Positions 34,704-47,666 of a stretch of 64,000 bases of DNA are shown here, piece by piece. This stretch comes from Heterodera schachtii (Eukaryota; Nematoda; Chromadorea; Rhabditida; Heteroderidae), in the NCBI GenBank assembly GCA_023374025.1, contig SIJG01000029.1, positions 1,307,126 through 1,371,125 on the forward strand, in the 5' to 3' direction. The stretch's first letter is position 1, and each line of letters opens with the position of its first letter. The notes below the pieces were generated by a model. That model ran no database searches, was not told the DNA's origin, and saw only the letters and a list, made by a program, of their open reading frames with translations. Position numbers and translations under genes: made by a program.

Positions 34704-36057
34704 TTTAAAACAGAATCCCAGACAAACTTATTATTACTTTAATAAAATCACATTAATATTTTTAGTTGCATTTATATATTATTAATGATGAATTAACCAT
34801 ATAAATAACGAATCCATATTTATTTATTATGGCTGAATGCTTCTATTAAAAAAGGATAAAAACAAAATACAACCAAACCAACGAGTTCTGAATGAATGCA
34901 TGAGATTAAAAGAAATATATGAATTTTAATCATTTCTAAAAAAGTATACAATTATAAATCAATAAATTTATTTAATTTCTTTTGACACTTCTTATCTTGT
35001 ATTAATGTGGAAAAATTTTAAAAGATGTGAAGAAATTTGTAAAATGAATATGTGGAATTTAATGTTCTTTACGTTTATTTTAAAATTAATAAAAATTATT
35101 TAAAAAATTAATTTAATTCTTGAAATTGAGCACACCATTTTTTGAGGACATCAGAAAAGAAAAGGCCTCGAATTATTTAAAAGCAACTTTAGAAAACTTA
35201 ATTAAAATCTAATATTTGAAAAATCAACTTATGCGATATATTTTGTTTATTGTATTAAGCATATTTACTATTAATAAATAATTAAATAATTATGCAAATA
35301 AATAAATAATATAATTATACGTTTTACATAATAAGTTTAAAAAAATTATAAAATACAATTATAATTATTTAAATCTTTAATAAATAGATTTAATTTTATA
35401 TTGTTAAATTGATTTTAAATTTAAAGTAAATGTACAAATAATAAAAAATAAATTTATTTTCGACACCAAACATAAATTCCTAAAAATAATAAAATTTGAT
35501 ATTAATTTAAAATTTCGTTAATAAATATAAATATAATATATAAAATAGATCTTTTAAATTTTAGACAAAAGTAAAAATTAGGTCATTGTTTAAAAATGTA
35601 TATAAGTATCATTTTATTTATGTTATCAATAAAATCTGTAATATATTAACCTGGATACTCTCTTATAAAAATTTTTCATCCCTTAAACACGAACATTTGT
35701 ATGACAACAATTTATAATTGTAAAATTTTAAATGATAAATAATTCGCTTATTTATTTACTACCAACATACAAAATCTATTACCACGGGAAAAAATTCAAA
35801 AAACTAAAAAACATATATAATATAACATAAATAAATGTACCTAAAAAAGTCATTATTTCAAAACCCATACAAATTATCTACAAAAAGAAAACGCTGTTTA
35901 TTTTAAAAAATAATACCGAAAAAAGTAAATATTTTAAAATAAAGGAATTAAACACTCAAAATCCGTAATAAGCGCATAAAATAAAAATTGGAAATTATAA
36001 AGGGGACTGAAAAGGAAACAATGTCAATATTTAATTTAATTTACTATTAAAATGAAA
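34704..36057. other. AT-rich stretch, no gene supported
   Basis: Apart from the 35117-35212 open frame, only A/T filler with no recognisable repeat. Confidence 0.45.
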
Positions 36058-36065
36058 GCAATAAC

Positions 36066-36774
36066 TAGGGTTATAAATTATATGGATTAACATATTTTTT
36101 CTCCTCATATGCTATGAAGAAAGGGGCTCAAAAATAGCATTTCTGCGTTAAAATTTTTTGATTTGGTGAAGGTTTTTAGTCTATATAAATCCAGTGAAGG
36201 TTTTTAGTCCATATAAATCCATATTTTGGGGGTTTTTGGGAATAAATCCATATTTCGCCATTTTTGCGTTTTTAGTCCATATTTTGGCCATTTTTGGCAA
36301 ATTTTCATAAGAAAAATGCAAAAAAGCAAAAATACACCCCTAAAGATCGACTTTTTTGTAAGTTTTTAAAAATACACCCCCCTAAAAAAAAAGAATTTTT
36401 TCGGAAATTTTTTTAGTTAGTTTGTCCACTTCCGAAAATTTTCGCTGAAAACAGAATGAGGTTGTTACAAAAATTTTGGGTTGTATTTGATTCGCAATTG
36501 TGAAGCTAGAATTTAATAAAAATCGGCATTTTTTAAAATGTTAAACCCATTTTTGGCTGTTTTTAGTGTATTTTTAAGTCTGTTTTAACAAATATTGAAT
36601 ATAAATACATTTTCGGAATTTTTTATGGTTTAAAAGATATATTTTGGCAGTTTATAGTCCATATTTTGGTCCATATTTGGCCATTTTGAGGTTTTTAGTC
36701 CATATTTCGGGCTTTTTTAGTCCATATTTTATGTCCATATTTGGCGTTTTTAGTCCATATAATTTATAACCCTA
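36066..36774. mobile_element. hAT-type MITE, copy 2 (709 bp)
   Basis: Same family as 12027-12687. Ends TAGGGTTATAAATTATATGG and its complement, flanked by a perfect 8-bp duplication GCAATAAC (36058-36065 and 36775-36782). The interior matches copy 1 over the first 300 bp and at the right end; the middle differs. A 28-bp stretch beginning GTGAAGGTTTTTAGT is tandemly duplicated (36166-36193, 36194-36221) only in this copy. No transposase. Confidence 0.9.
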
Positions 36775-38387
36775 GCAATAACTAACGAAATTGAGCATAA
36801 ATATTTGAAAATAATAAATTAATAAAATAAAGATTATTAACGTTATGAATTTTAGAAATGTGCACTATTAATTTCGTAATGTAAAAGAGAACAAATGCTG
36901 TCATTCCTAGCTGAGTTGAAACACGCCGTGAACTTCACAAGAAAAAATGCAGAAAAGTAAAATTATATATAAGGTTTTACATTAATAAACAATTAATAAA
37001 GATTTTAATAAAAAATTATTATAGCAAAAGAGGTTAACTAAAAGAAATACTGGAAATGAGATAAAAATTCATATATCAAATAATATTTAAAAGCCAAACG
37101 CCAAATCATTCAAAAACAATATCTTTAAAAATATAATAATAATGAAACAGGAAAAAATGAGTAATTTTTGAAGAAATTTCTATTTAAAATTTAACAGGCA
37201 GGCTATCGAAGGAAAAATATAGCTAACCTCTTTAGTGAATTTATTAAATAAATAAATTTTTTTCGAATTATTAAACTAAAGATTTAGCTTACAATATAAG
37301 CATAATCATTCATCTTAAAATATAAAATGGATAATCAAAAGAATAATATCAGAGGAGGGTATTTTTGCAATTGAAAATTTTTAATTATTAAATAATAAAA
37401 GTAGTATAACTGAGATATTTTTATAAACGATAAAAAATCGATTTAAAAAGAACAGCCAAATATAAAGCCTTTGAGAAGAAAAATTTCACTTTAATATAAA
37501 GATGTAAACAACAATGAATTAAAACAGTAGGAAATATAAGAATAATTATAAATTTACAAACTAATTAAAACCACACTAATTATAAGAAAACTCTGAACAG
37601 ATGGTGTGGTGTGATAAGAGACGATTGCAAATCACACTAGGAACTCCTGAGACATATAAATAAAAAATTCGAATTATGAAGAAAAAAATTAAAAGAATAT
37701 AAAATATTAAGTGAAAATATTTATTTACTAAATATAAGAAAACAATTATTGCGCGTAGGTTTCACATAAGATTTGTGGACCATACATTTGAAATTCTGTA
37801 TAATATTTAATTCACAAAAAAGATTTTTACAATTGCTCGATTAATTTATAACTAAGGGTGTAAAAAAAAAAAAAAAAAATTAAAACTGGAAAATAACCGA
37901 ACCTATAGTTTAATCTTTTTAATTTTTTTTTTAAATATTAATTTTTTCATTTTAATTTACAAATAACAATATGATTTAGATCAAATATAACAGTTTAATT
38001 TGCCATGAATATGGATTAATGAAAAGGTGACAAATAACTGACATTATGGAATTTAATAAAGCTTTAAGATTATGAAATAACTTAAAATTCATATTGGAAA
38101 AAAATAATTGAAATATTGTACGCAGCTTATAAGGTCGCATAAAACAAACTAATAACAAATTATCAAATCTTTAATTGTAAAATGAGAAGTGATAGATATA
38201 GAAATACATTAAATATAGAAATATCAAAAATCTTTTATAAAATTATTTTTTTAGAAGAAAATTATTCCATTGCGACATATCTATTATATTATTTGAGCGT
38301 GTCATTCCGAAAATTTTTGCTTTTTTTTGAACGGAAAAATGAAATATTTATTGGCACGAAAGATTTTTAATTTAGTTTATTAAATAA
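36775..38387. other. AT-rich stretch with three plus-strand exon-like islands
   Basis: 36895-36960: ATG frame MLSFLAELKHAVNFTRKNAE running into GTAAAATT. 37198-37251: after AAATTTAACAG, AGYRRKNIANLFSEFIK and TAA. 37601-37663: after CTCTGAACAG, MVWCDKRRLQITLGTPETYK and TAA. 37759-37810: after GCGCGTAG, FHIRFVDHTFEILYNI and TAA. All are on the same strand, so they might belong to one gene, but each of the last three ends in a stop and the phases were not reconciled. Confidence 0.25.
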
Positions 38388-39842
38388 AAAGGTGAGAGGG
38401 AGAGATAACTGAAAGGATAAAGATAGATGATAAATTGAGGAGAGAGAGATAGTGAGCAAATAGAATGAGAGAGAGAGAGAGAGGAGGGGGCAGAAGGGAA
38501 AGAAAAGGAAAAATGAATATAGGAGAGAGATAGAGAGAAAGAGAGAAAATGAGAGAGAGAGAGAGTAAGAAGGAAGAGAGGAGAGTGATAGAAGGGGGGG
38601 GGGAGAGAAAGAGACAGAGAGAGAGAGAGGGGAGGGAGAGGAAGAAGGAAGAGAGGAGAGAGAGAGAAGGGGGGGGAGAGAGGGGGAGACAGAGAGAGGG
38701 GAAAGAGAGGAAGAAGGAAGAGAGGAGAGAGAGAGAGGAGAGAGAGAGAAGGGGGGGGGGGGGAGAGAGGGAGAAAGAGAGGGGGGGGGGAGAGAGAGTC
38801 AGACAGAGAGAGAGAGAGAGAGAAAGAGATGGAGATACATAGAATAAAGAGAAAAGCGAGAGAGAGAGAGAGAGAAAAAGGGAGGGACAGAGAGAGAGGG
38901 AGAGAGAGAAAAAGAGAGAGAGAGACAGAGAGAGAGAAAGAGATAGAGAGAGAGGGAAAGAGAAAGAAAGTGAGAGAGAGAGGAACTAGAAAGAGAGGAG
39001 AGAACAAGGCGATAGAGAAATTGAGAGAGACAAAGAGAGTGAAAGAAAAATAAAGCGAGATAGTGAATTTGAGAGAGAGAGAAAGGGAGAGAAAGAGAGT
39101 GAGTAATTGTGATTTAGAATGTGAAAGAGGAGATTGAGAGGGAGCGAGAAAAAGAAAGACGGAATGGGAGAAAGAGAAAGTGAGAGAGAGATAAAAGATC
39201 AAGTGAGAGAGAGAAAAAGGAGAGAGATATTGAAAAAAATAAGAGAGAGGGGAAAAGTGATTAGAGTGCGTGATAGAAAGAAGCGCGAGGGAAGTGAAAG
39301 AAGGATGTAGAGGGAAAGAAAGAACGAGAGATACAGAGAAAGAGAGAGAGAGAGAGAGAGAGTGAAAGTTATTTAGAGTGTGAAAATAGAGAGAAAAAGA
39401 GAGATATTAAGAGAGAGGGAGATAGAGAGAAAGGAAAAGTGAGTGAAAATAGATTGAGAGAGAGAGAGGGAAAGGAGAGAAAGGGTGAGTGAATAAGATG
39501 ATAGAGAAATTTAGAGAGACAAAGAGAGTGCAAGAAAAATAGAGAGAGAGAGAGAGAAAGGAAGGAGAGGGGGATAACACAGAGTGAGAAAGAGAGAGAG
39601 TAAACGTGAAGAAGATTTTGAAAGAGAGAGAGAGAGATTAATAGAGAGAGAGACAGAGAGAAAGGAAAAGACGAGAAGAGATAAGAGAGAGAGAGAGAGA
39701 GGGGGAACACAGAGAGAGAAAGAACAGAGAGAAAGAGAGAGAGAGAGAAAGAGAAAGAGAGAGTGAGAGAGAGAGAGGGGCGAGGAAGAGAAAGGGAAGT
39801 GAATGGGAAAGAAAGACAGAAGTAGGGCGAGGAGTAAGGGAA
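38388..39842 (+). repeat. Long GA-rich polypurine tract (about 1.45 kb)
   Basis: The plus strand is almost entirely A and G, dominated by (GA)n with GGGGGG runs near 38595-38605 and 38750-38790 and sparse T/C interruptions. Such mirror-symmetric polypurine DNA can form triplex (H-DNA) structures and is prone to length change. All open frames across it (Arg/Glu-rich on plus, Ser/Leu-rich on minus) come from the dinucleotide composition and are not genes. Confidence 0.95.
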
Positions 39843-39921
39843 AAGGGAATGATATTCTCAAGAAAAATAAATTTTATCATTAAATTTTATTAAAATTTTA
39901 ATTTTTTTGAGAATAAAACAG

Positions 39922-39955
39922 AGCGGTTGGCGCCGCGAAGCGGCGCCCAAGCGCT
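39922..39955. other. Very GC-rich hairpin
   Basis: GGCGCCGC-GAA-GCGGCGCC (39929-39947) is a perfect 8-bp stem with a three-base loop. It extends, with one bulge and one mismatch, through TT/AA and AGCG/CGCT to 39922-39955. It stands alone in A/T-rich DNA 80 bp past the GA tract. A cruciform, an RNA structure or a TE terminus are possible. Confidence 0.6.
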
Positions 39956-40169
39956 CGTACATAATAAAGACGCAAAGACTGCTGAGCAAGATTATAAATT
40001 TTGAAAAAATTATTTAAAAACAAAATAATAAAAAAAATTATGATAAATTTCAGACGGCCGGGATCGAGAATCCGGGATTAATAAATAGAGCAAAATGAAA
40101 CTATCAAAAGGTAAGTTATTATCAAAATGACCAAAATGATTTTAATTTGGCTGATTCAATTTGCATTGA

Positions 40170-40340
40170 TCAGAATGACCAATATGATGGATGGCAAGCA
40201 AAAATGCCAAATTGCTCAAAATGAAAACAGTCTTGGGACGCGGGGTTTTTTTTGCTTTCTGTCTCGGGTCTCGGGAAATTTTCGATTGTGATCATCACGA
40301 CTATACTCCTTTTTGCGTAATTTAGAGCGAATTTTGCAGT
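40170..40340 (-). other. Open frame on minus strand / possible plus-strand first exon
   Basis: Minus strand: a 56-codon stop-to-stop frame with coding-like composition (VVMITIENFPRPETESKKNP, then DCFHFEQFGIFACHPSYWSF), with no conventional start at its beginning. Plus strand alternative: an ATG at 40095 opens MKLSK and meets AAAAG|GTAAGT (donor at 40110-40115); a TTTTGCAG acceptor lies at about 40339. The region also carries a CCGGGAT/ATCCGG inverted repeat (40059-40078) and CTCGGG repeats, so a TE origin is also possible. Confidence 0.2.
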
Positions 40341-43300
40341 TCAGAAAAATAAAAATTTGGAAAAAAAATTATCAAAATTTTAAAATAATTGTAAATATTG
40401 GAAGAATTTTCATTCTATGAGTATTGAAAAAAAGAAAAATTTAATACAAAATGGATCATATACAAGCAATTTTGACAAAGTTAAAATGAATATTTTTGGG
40501 TTTGCACATAATATAAGTAATTCAATTCATTAATATGCTTTTTTTCTTTTATAATTCATTATTTTGAATATTATTTATAAAAACATTAATACTTTTTTCG
40601 CATAATCAGTTTTTATTAATCACTTGTAAATGCTCTGGGGTTTTTTGCGTGCTTAACGAGACATTATTAAATTTTAGGATGACAAATAAATAAAAATTTA
40701 TTTCTTTTGGTATTGCAAATCGGTGAGGACATATTTAATTTTTAGTAGAAAAATAGTTGATAATTTTTATATTTTAATTCTTAATGGTTGATTTCTAGCT
40801 ATTTACTATTAATTATTTGTAGAATTTTTCTTTTAATATTGAAAATTACTTTTGTATTTTTTTAAAGTGTATTTCAAAAAATTTTTGTTCATTTAAATAG
40901 TTTGTAATTTTAAATTTAATTGACATTATGTATTTACGTTTTTATTTATTTTCGTTTTACTTTAATTTAATTTTAAGATATTCTAATTAATAAACTAAAT
41001 TTAAATATTTGTTTTTTTATTACTTATTTTTAAGTTAGACATTCAATCTATGAGAAACAATGCAAAAAAATTGACTCGCGATACATAACGCAACATCAAT
41101 TCAACTATAGCTTAATAACGAAATTTTAAATAAAAACATATTTTTAATACCAATATAATTAACATAATATAAATTTATAAAAAAAATTGTCCAACTAATA
41201 ATTCCCTTAATATTTGTTCAAATAAAAGCTAAATAAACTTTTGATAAACTATAAAATTTCATTTATGAAAAAGAAAGGAAAAATTGAGTCGAAAATATGT
41301 AAAAATTATTAAATGAATTAATGTTCTATTCTAACATGTGAAAAGTTACCATATCAGTTCTCGTTTTTTTGTATAAGGAATACAATAAATAATTTTTAGA
41401 ATTTATTTATCAAATTTTCAATCATACCTTAATCAAATAATTGTTAAATTTAATTATGCTTACTAATTCATCATTCAATTTGGTAATTAAATTCACTTTA
41501 TTTAATGCACCGGCTAATTCGTAATCTATTATTTTTGTAAGACAAAAATTTGTGTTTAATCATTTTAGTTTTAATTACTTGCAAAACAATAAGAATGCAA
41601 TAAAGACTATATAATAGAGATAAATTTCGGTAAATTTAAACGTATATTACCGAAATTGTATTGGTTTTGTTGATCATCGAATTTATTATATATTGCAGTT
41701 ATGTTATTAATAGAAATTTTCTTTCTTTATATAAAAATAAAGTGAATATTTTCAATTTTTAATTTATACGTTTTACTAAGCATATATGTAGTGTTAGATC
41801 ATTTCTGTGACAAAAATAGGAAAGGTTGTCAACTACTCGTAATGCAATGGTACAGACTTTGTTAGCAAAAATGCATTTTAGATATAATTTTAAAGTTGAA
41901 TTAAGTTTTATAATTTTTCATGTATTCATCCTCTAAATTATAATAATTTAATTGGTTAATATCGTTATAAAATAAGTATTGTTAAAAATTAGTAATATTT
42001 ACTTCAATTTTTTATAAATACCAATAAAAATAGCATCTCATTGACTTGGTAAGTTTTACACTTTCTTCGGTAATAATTGATACTTTTTCAAGAACTTTTG
42101 TTTATTTTTTAAAGTTTTATCTAATATTCTAATTTTGGTAATTAATTAAAATTATATAAAATATCTAATTATCTTTTTGCGCATTTCAAATAAATTTGGA
42201 ATTATCTAATATTTATAATCTTTTATAGCTTGGTTGAAATTATTTTAGGTGATTGTTGTTGTTGTTGTATTATTTTTTAATTATTTTTTGATGCAACACA
42301 CCTTCTCTGGACCAGCTTAATATTATGGCTGAAAATCTTACTGAGCAAGCTTATCACTATTGTAAAATACGTATTACTTCATTTATTTTATTGACCTTTT
42401 AAATAAAGTTTAAGAATTATTTTTGATTATTATTAAATTAATTTTTTAGTTTTTTTGCAAATTAATTTCATGTTCAGTAGATTTGTTCTCTGTTGTCAAA
42501 TTCTCAAATATTAATTTTCTTCAATAATTTTTTTTAAACTATATATTTTTGATTTTCTCATCTTTTATTTAATTCTATATCTATCTATCACTTCTAGTTT
42601 TATTATAATTTATCATTAGTTTTTTTATTTAATAATTATTATGTTTAGTTCATTTTATTTTATGCTTTCAAACGAATTTCTAATTATTATCATGTTATCT
42701 CGTCTTTCCTCGTCTTCATGCTGTTTGAAAGGTCGTTGGTAATTTTCTTATTATTTCGTTTCATGACCATTCGTATATTCGATTATTTTAGAATCGGAGA
42801 GAAGTGAGAACAACACATATAATTAATTAACAAATGAGAACAAAATTAAAATAAAAAATGAGAACATAATGCCAAAAATAATTTAAAATCACAAACAAAA
42901 GGTCAAATTCCAACAAATGAATAGTTTCACTTATATTTTCATAATATTTGTAATAGTTTTATTTTATGAAAATCTTTATCGTAAATAATTATGTAATTTG
43001 TGCTATTTATTATTTTGTTGCTAAATATCTTTAAAGAATTTAAACCTTTTTCTTTTTTATTGAAGATAAAATTTAAAAAATTATATTGTAACATAAAATC
43101 AACTCTTAAATAGAATATCTTTAAAACGATATTTATTTCTGAATTAGGTTTTTATATACAAAGTTGTTATTTATCACAATTTTCTTATCACATTGGTTGA
43201 ATTTTGCGTGAATATTGGTGTAGGTTTTTTATATTATTTAAAAGTAAATGATTTTATTAATTTCTTTCAATTTAATAATTTATTCAATATATAATTGAGT

Positions 43301-46300
43301 CTTTCATCTTTTTCATATTTGCATAAAATAAAATGTTTTATCTTTCAACCGTTTGTCTTTTATAATTTTTTGAGTTTGCGTATTTTTTGTGGTGATTTTT
43401 TTATTTTTCAATTTGATTATTTTAAAATATAAATAAATTAGCTTTAATAAAATAAAACTTTATTACTTGAATACTTTTCTTTAATATTCTAATGCTTTTT
43501 GAAGTTAGCAGTATTTGTACCTTTTGGAAGGCATGTATGATTTGGAATTAAAATGGATCTTTTCTTACAATTAGTAATTAATATTTGTAGGTTAAATATG
43601 AAAAAAAGGTTTTTTAATTGATCATTTTAATGATGCGATTTTTAAATTATTTAAATTGTTTTATTTATGATTGCAATAAACTGGCTTATATTTTAATAAT
43701 TTCCTGGCGCCAATGTTCCAGAGGGGACTATTTTCTTCCAAGATCCCGGCGTACTTTCTACAAACTTAAAAAATAAATGTTTTACGGTTTGATTGAAATA
43801 TTATTTAGATAATTCGTTAGCGTTTAATTTTAAGCTATGTATTAAGTATTATTACTTGTATTAAAAATTTTTTGGAAATTTACTTCATATGTTAAGCTTT
43901 TATTGCGAAATTTATTGATAAATAATTTTGTTCAATTTCTTTTATTCATAAATTCAAAAAGTTAGATTCTTGAGCGTTCGTTAATTAAAATGTTCTCAAT
44001 CAATCATAATACAATTAACTTTTAATATTTGATTTAATTGATTGCGTGATATTTAGTTGTTTAATTGTTAGTTATTTTTTTGATCAGGCTTAGGTAATAG
44101 CCAAAAGCGGAATATTCTTAGTTGTATAAAAAATTAAGTAAGCAATTGGTAAATACATGATTGAAAATTTAAATATTTAATTGTATTTGTTCATAAGAAT
44201 CACATTGTTTATTTAAAATAATAGCCTGATTTAAATGTATATCCAAATAGTATAATAAAATATTTTATAGAAAAGATATTTAAATAAATTGATTCAAAAA
44301 ATGACTGAAAAAGAGCTTTAAAAAAACTTAAATATTGCTTGCTAGCGCATCACACACCAACCAGCATTACGGTGGAATAGTAACCACAAAAGTGAATAGC
44401 AATTAATTTTCTTAATAAAAATATTTTAACAAATTATTAGATATTGGTAAAAATACATAAAATTTTCGTTTTAAATTAATAATAATTAAAAATGATAAAT
44501 ATAATTTTTATTTCAAATCTAAGAATTTTTAATTCCATATTTGATTTTTAACTGTCATTTAATTTCTGCGATTTAATGTTCCAAAGAAACATGGATTATA
44601 ACAGCAATAACAAAGTTAATATAATGTTGATAAAAGTAATGTATTTCTCTCAGGACATTCTGGGTAAGGAATCAATTTTTATTTCATCGAAAACCAAAAC
44701 CTCAAATTATATTATTTAATGGATTACTATTAAATAAAAAATAATAGATAACCAATGTTAATGAACAAATAGAGAGAAAAATAAATAAATGAAGAAATAA
44801 TTAATGGCTTAGAATACATTTAAACACAAATGGAAATAAGATTTTTTATTTGTATTCATATTTAAAGTTGAAAGTTTAAAAGATATATTTTTAAATTCTT
44901 CCCAAAGAATAAATAATAATATTTGTAAATATCAAAAGATATCATTGATTAGTTTCTTTTTAAAAATAAATTTTAGAAGCTGAAGATGTTAAATAAAAAA
45001 TTTAAAAACCTTAATGAACAGAAAGAATAAGAATTATTTACAAATTACCGTGACGATTTGTTAATCTGATAATGACGAGATTGAAAAACCCGAAAAATAA
45101 AAAACAAGAGTCAAAATTTTTTTTGTTATAATAAATAATTATAAAATTTTCAATTTTATGTTGTCGTAGTATTAAATCATGGTTCAAAGACGTCAAGAAT
45201 TATGTTAATCAATCAATTTTAAAAATGTACGAAATTTTACTGAAACAAATATACCAAGTTAAAAAAAAATTGCCAAAAACATTTTAATAAAAAGAAAAAT
45301 TAAATAAAAATAAACCAACTTTAGATAATTTCTTAGGCTGGGCGTGAGTTAATTAAATGTTAGAGTTAGATAATTTGCATGATAAACTGAAAAAATAAAA
45401 TAAATTATTTTTATGCATTTACAATAAAATAATTCATATTTTTGGTCATCTTCTAAAAATAATAAAGAAGAATATCTTGCAGTTAAAATTATGTATACAA
45501 AAGAATATTATTTAATAAAAAATATTATTAAAAACGCTTGAAATAAGTCTAAAATAAAATAATAAAAGGTCATTTTACTTAAAAAAATTTACAAAAAACA
45601 AAAATAATTTAAGAACTTATAACAATGAATTCAATTTACACATTCAGAACCAAAAGTTTTTAAGCAAATTAAAAAATAGATTTTTTATACAATTATTATT
45701 TGAAAATTCTTTAAAAATGCTAAATTTAAAAGTGAAAATTTTACTTTTACAAAATTTTAGTATGCACAACAACAATTTAAACGATCAGAAAGCGAGAGAT
45801 TAACAAAACGATAAAAAAGGCATTTAATTTATTAAAATCAAAAATATTGTTATGTTGTTAAAAAAAATATAATAAATCTTCATATACATCAATTTTCATA
45901 AAGAGATGAAAGACAAAAAATTAATATTATGAAAAGGAATAAAATTTAATATTATTTAAAATGAAAACAAAATTCACAGTCTTAATTAATTATTTCAACT
46001 AGCAATATCAAATTAATTACTTTATTTATTAAAAATTTTTTTAAACAAATTCTATTAAAGTAACATAAACTAAAAACAACACGATGCCCAATACACCACC
46101 ATTCAAGAAAAACGAACTGTACAAGTATTAAAATATGACAATATAATTCAATTTACTATATATATATTATTATAAAGAATATTTCTAAGATAATTTTTGA
46201 AAAGAAAAATTAAATCCATTACTCTTTTATAAATGTGAAAAGATACAATTTTAAAAAGTTTTAAATCGAGCAAATAAGAAATTTAAAAGAACAAAAAAAG

Positions 46301-46722
46301 ATAGGATGATTAAAAATAAAAAGATGAAAATAAAACCATAAATTTTATTAGCGCAAATTTTTTATTATTCAAATTAGAACAATTAATAAGAAAAATGATT
46401 ACATTTGATTTAATGAGCACAAGCCCTGGCCTACAAAATCACCTAAATGGAATAATCCACGGGTTTCCAAAAATCGTCGGGCTTTAAAAAAAATCCTTAC
46501 TTTTCTTCCTTCTTGATAAATGATCGACTATTCAATTATTTTTAATATTTTCTTATTTGAATTATTTATTATTATCAAAATTTTTAAAAAATGTCATTAA
46601 ATTTAATTTTTATTTGGATATTTTTATGTCGATTTTGTTGGAATAAAAATTATGAATTAAGATGTTTAAGTTTATTTGATTTTTTATTACTATGAGCTAG
46701 AAATTTCAATATTACAAATTTT
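40341..46722. other. AT-rich stretch with scattered islands
   Basis: No confident gene. Best spots on the plus strand: 41039-41088 (after TTTTTAAGTTAG, IQSMRNNAKKLTRDT, stop); 41746-41865 (39 codons, VLDHFCDKNRKGCQLLVMQW); 42692-42738 (ATG frame MLSRLSSSSCCLKGR then GTAATT); 43700-43792 (GC-rich, all three frames open); 44654-44719 (after TATTTCTCTCAG, DILGKESIFISSKTKTSNYI); 46395-46487 (ATG frame MITFDLMSTSPGLQNHLNGI). A (GTT)5 run lies at about 42254-42270. Confidence 0.25.
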
Positions 46723-46893
46723 ATGAAATTTATTTTTTCTTGGTGTACTGTTGTGTCAATTTTGATAGATACCAACGACATGCAGATTGCGGGAAATTTT
46801 TTGACCATTATTTGGAAGTTCATGTTGACTTTCGGTTGGCTACCTTGGCTACTTATATTTTTCAAATTGATTCATAATTATGAAATTATTTAG
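46723..46893 (+). CDS. Small open frame, predicted membrane peptide
   Basis: A 56-residue ATG-initiated frame. It starts MKFIFSWCTVVSILIDTNDM and continues with a hydrophobic, Trp-rich stretch (FLTIIWKFMLTFGWLPWLLI) that would span a membrane, ending NYEII. Composition is well above background for most of its length. The overlapping minus-strand frame (46650-46865, 71 codons) is an alternative but contains long AT-rich runs. No homolog recognised; it may be an exon of a transporter- or receptor-like protein rather than a complete gene. Confidence 0.25.
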   Translation: MKFIFSWCTVVSILIDTNDMQIAGNFLTIIWKFMLTFGWLPWLLIFFKLIHNYEII

Positions 46894-47322
46894 ATATTTT
46901 TATCTTTTTTTTATTTAATTATTTACTATTTTACCAAACATCTCATGTCACAGCGGTATTAATTTTTTAGGTATACCTTAAACTTGAGCAATTAACTTGA
47001 CTTCATTTTTCCATGAAATCATGGGAAAGCGAAATTCTACCGAATGTCAATTTTTTGAACACCATCTAATGATTTGTATATTTTATTATAATAACATTAT
47101 TATAAAATCTTTTTTTAAAAAACAATAATTCTATTAAAATGTAATATTTAATTAAATAAAAAAAAATTAAAACAAGATTTCAATCTTTTTTAAATATATG
47201 TTAAATAAATTCATTAATAATTTTCAAAATAAATTTTAGTAACCTGAAAATTCATAAAATAAAATATTTAAAAACAGTAAAGAAAGGAAGAAAAATTAAT
47301 ATATTTAAAAAGTCTTACTCAC

Positions 47323-47384
47323 CTTGAAACTGTAACTTGGCCAAAGTTGTCGTAAGAGAACAAGTAAGCAACGATGAAATCCAA
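47323..47384 (-). other. Candidate exon with strong donor
   Basis: The minus-strand frame LDFIVAYLFSYDNFGQVTVS runs straight into AAG|GTGAGT (donor at 47322-47317). It uses TTC, ATC, TAC, GAC and AAC codons in an AT-rich setting. The upstream limit is an in-frame TAA at 47385-47387, with no clear acceptor. Unidentified. Confidence 0.25.
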
Positions 47385-47648
47385 TTATTTAAAATTATAA
47401 CGATTTTTTTATTTATTTCACTTAATTTAAAAGTAGTTTTTTTTTTTTGCAAATTTAAAGAAAGTTTTTTTTGGCGATTTTGATATTAAAATGTTATTTG
47501 TATTAGTTTTATTATTTAACGAATATTATTATAATTGAATACCAATACTTTATTTAATACTATTTTTTCTATATATTTAAATCGAAAATGTTACCCTTGT
47601 TATTTGAGTTAGGGTGCTTTATATTATAGTTAAAGTTTATCTTATTAA

Positions 47649-47666
47649 GACACGAAACTTCGTGTC
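47649..47666. other. 18-bp near-palindrome
   Basis: GACACGAA-AC-TTCGTGTC, a perfect 8-bp stem with a two-base loop, in A/T-rich DNA. No nearby gene to regulate was identified. Confidence 0.4.

Noticed and set aside
38372..39880. Several long open frames (Ser/Leu-rich on minus, Arg/Glu-rich on plus)
   Set aside because: They are produced by the GA/TC dinucleotide repeat and have no protein-like complexity.
42328..42360. MAENLTEQAYHYC as a calmodulin-like first exon
   Set aside because: Only a superficial likeness to MADQLTEEQ; no following exon or EF-hand found, and two other frames are open there.
44651..44665. A 10-nt micro-exon between TTTCTCTCAG and GTAAGG
   Set aside because: The open frame continues past the putative donor, so a normal terminal exon is simpler.
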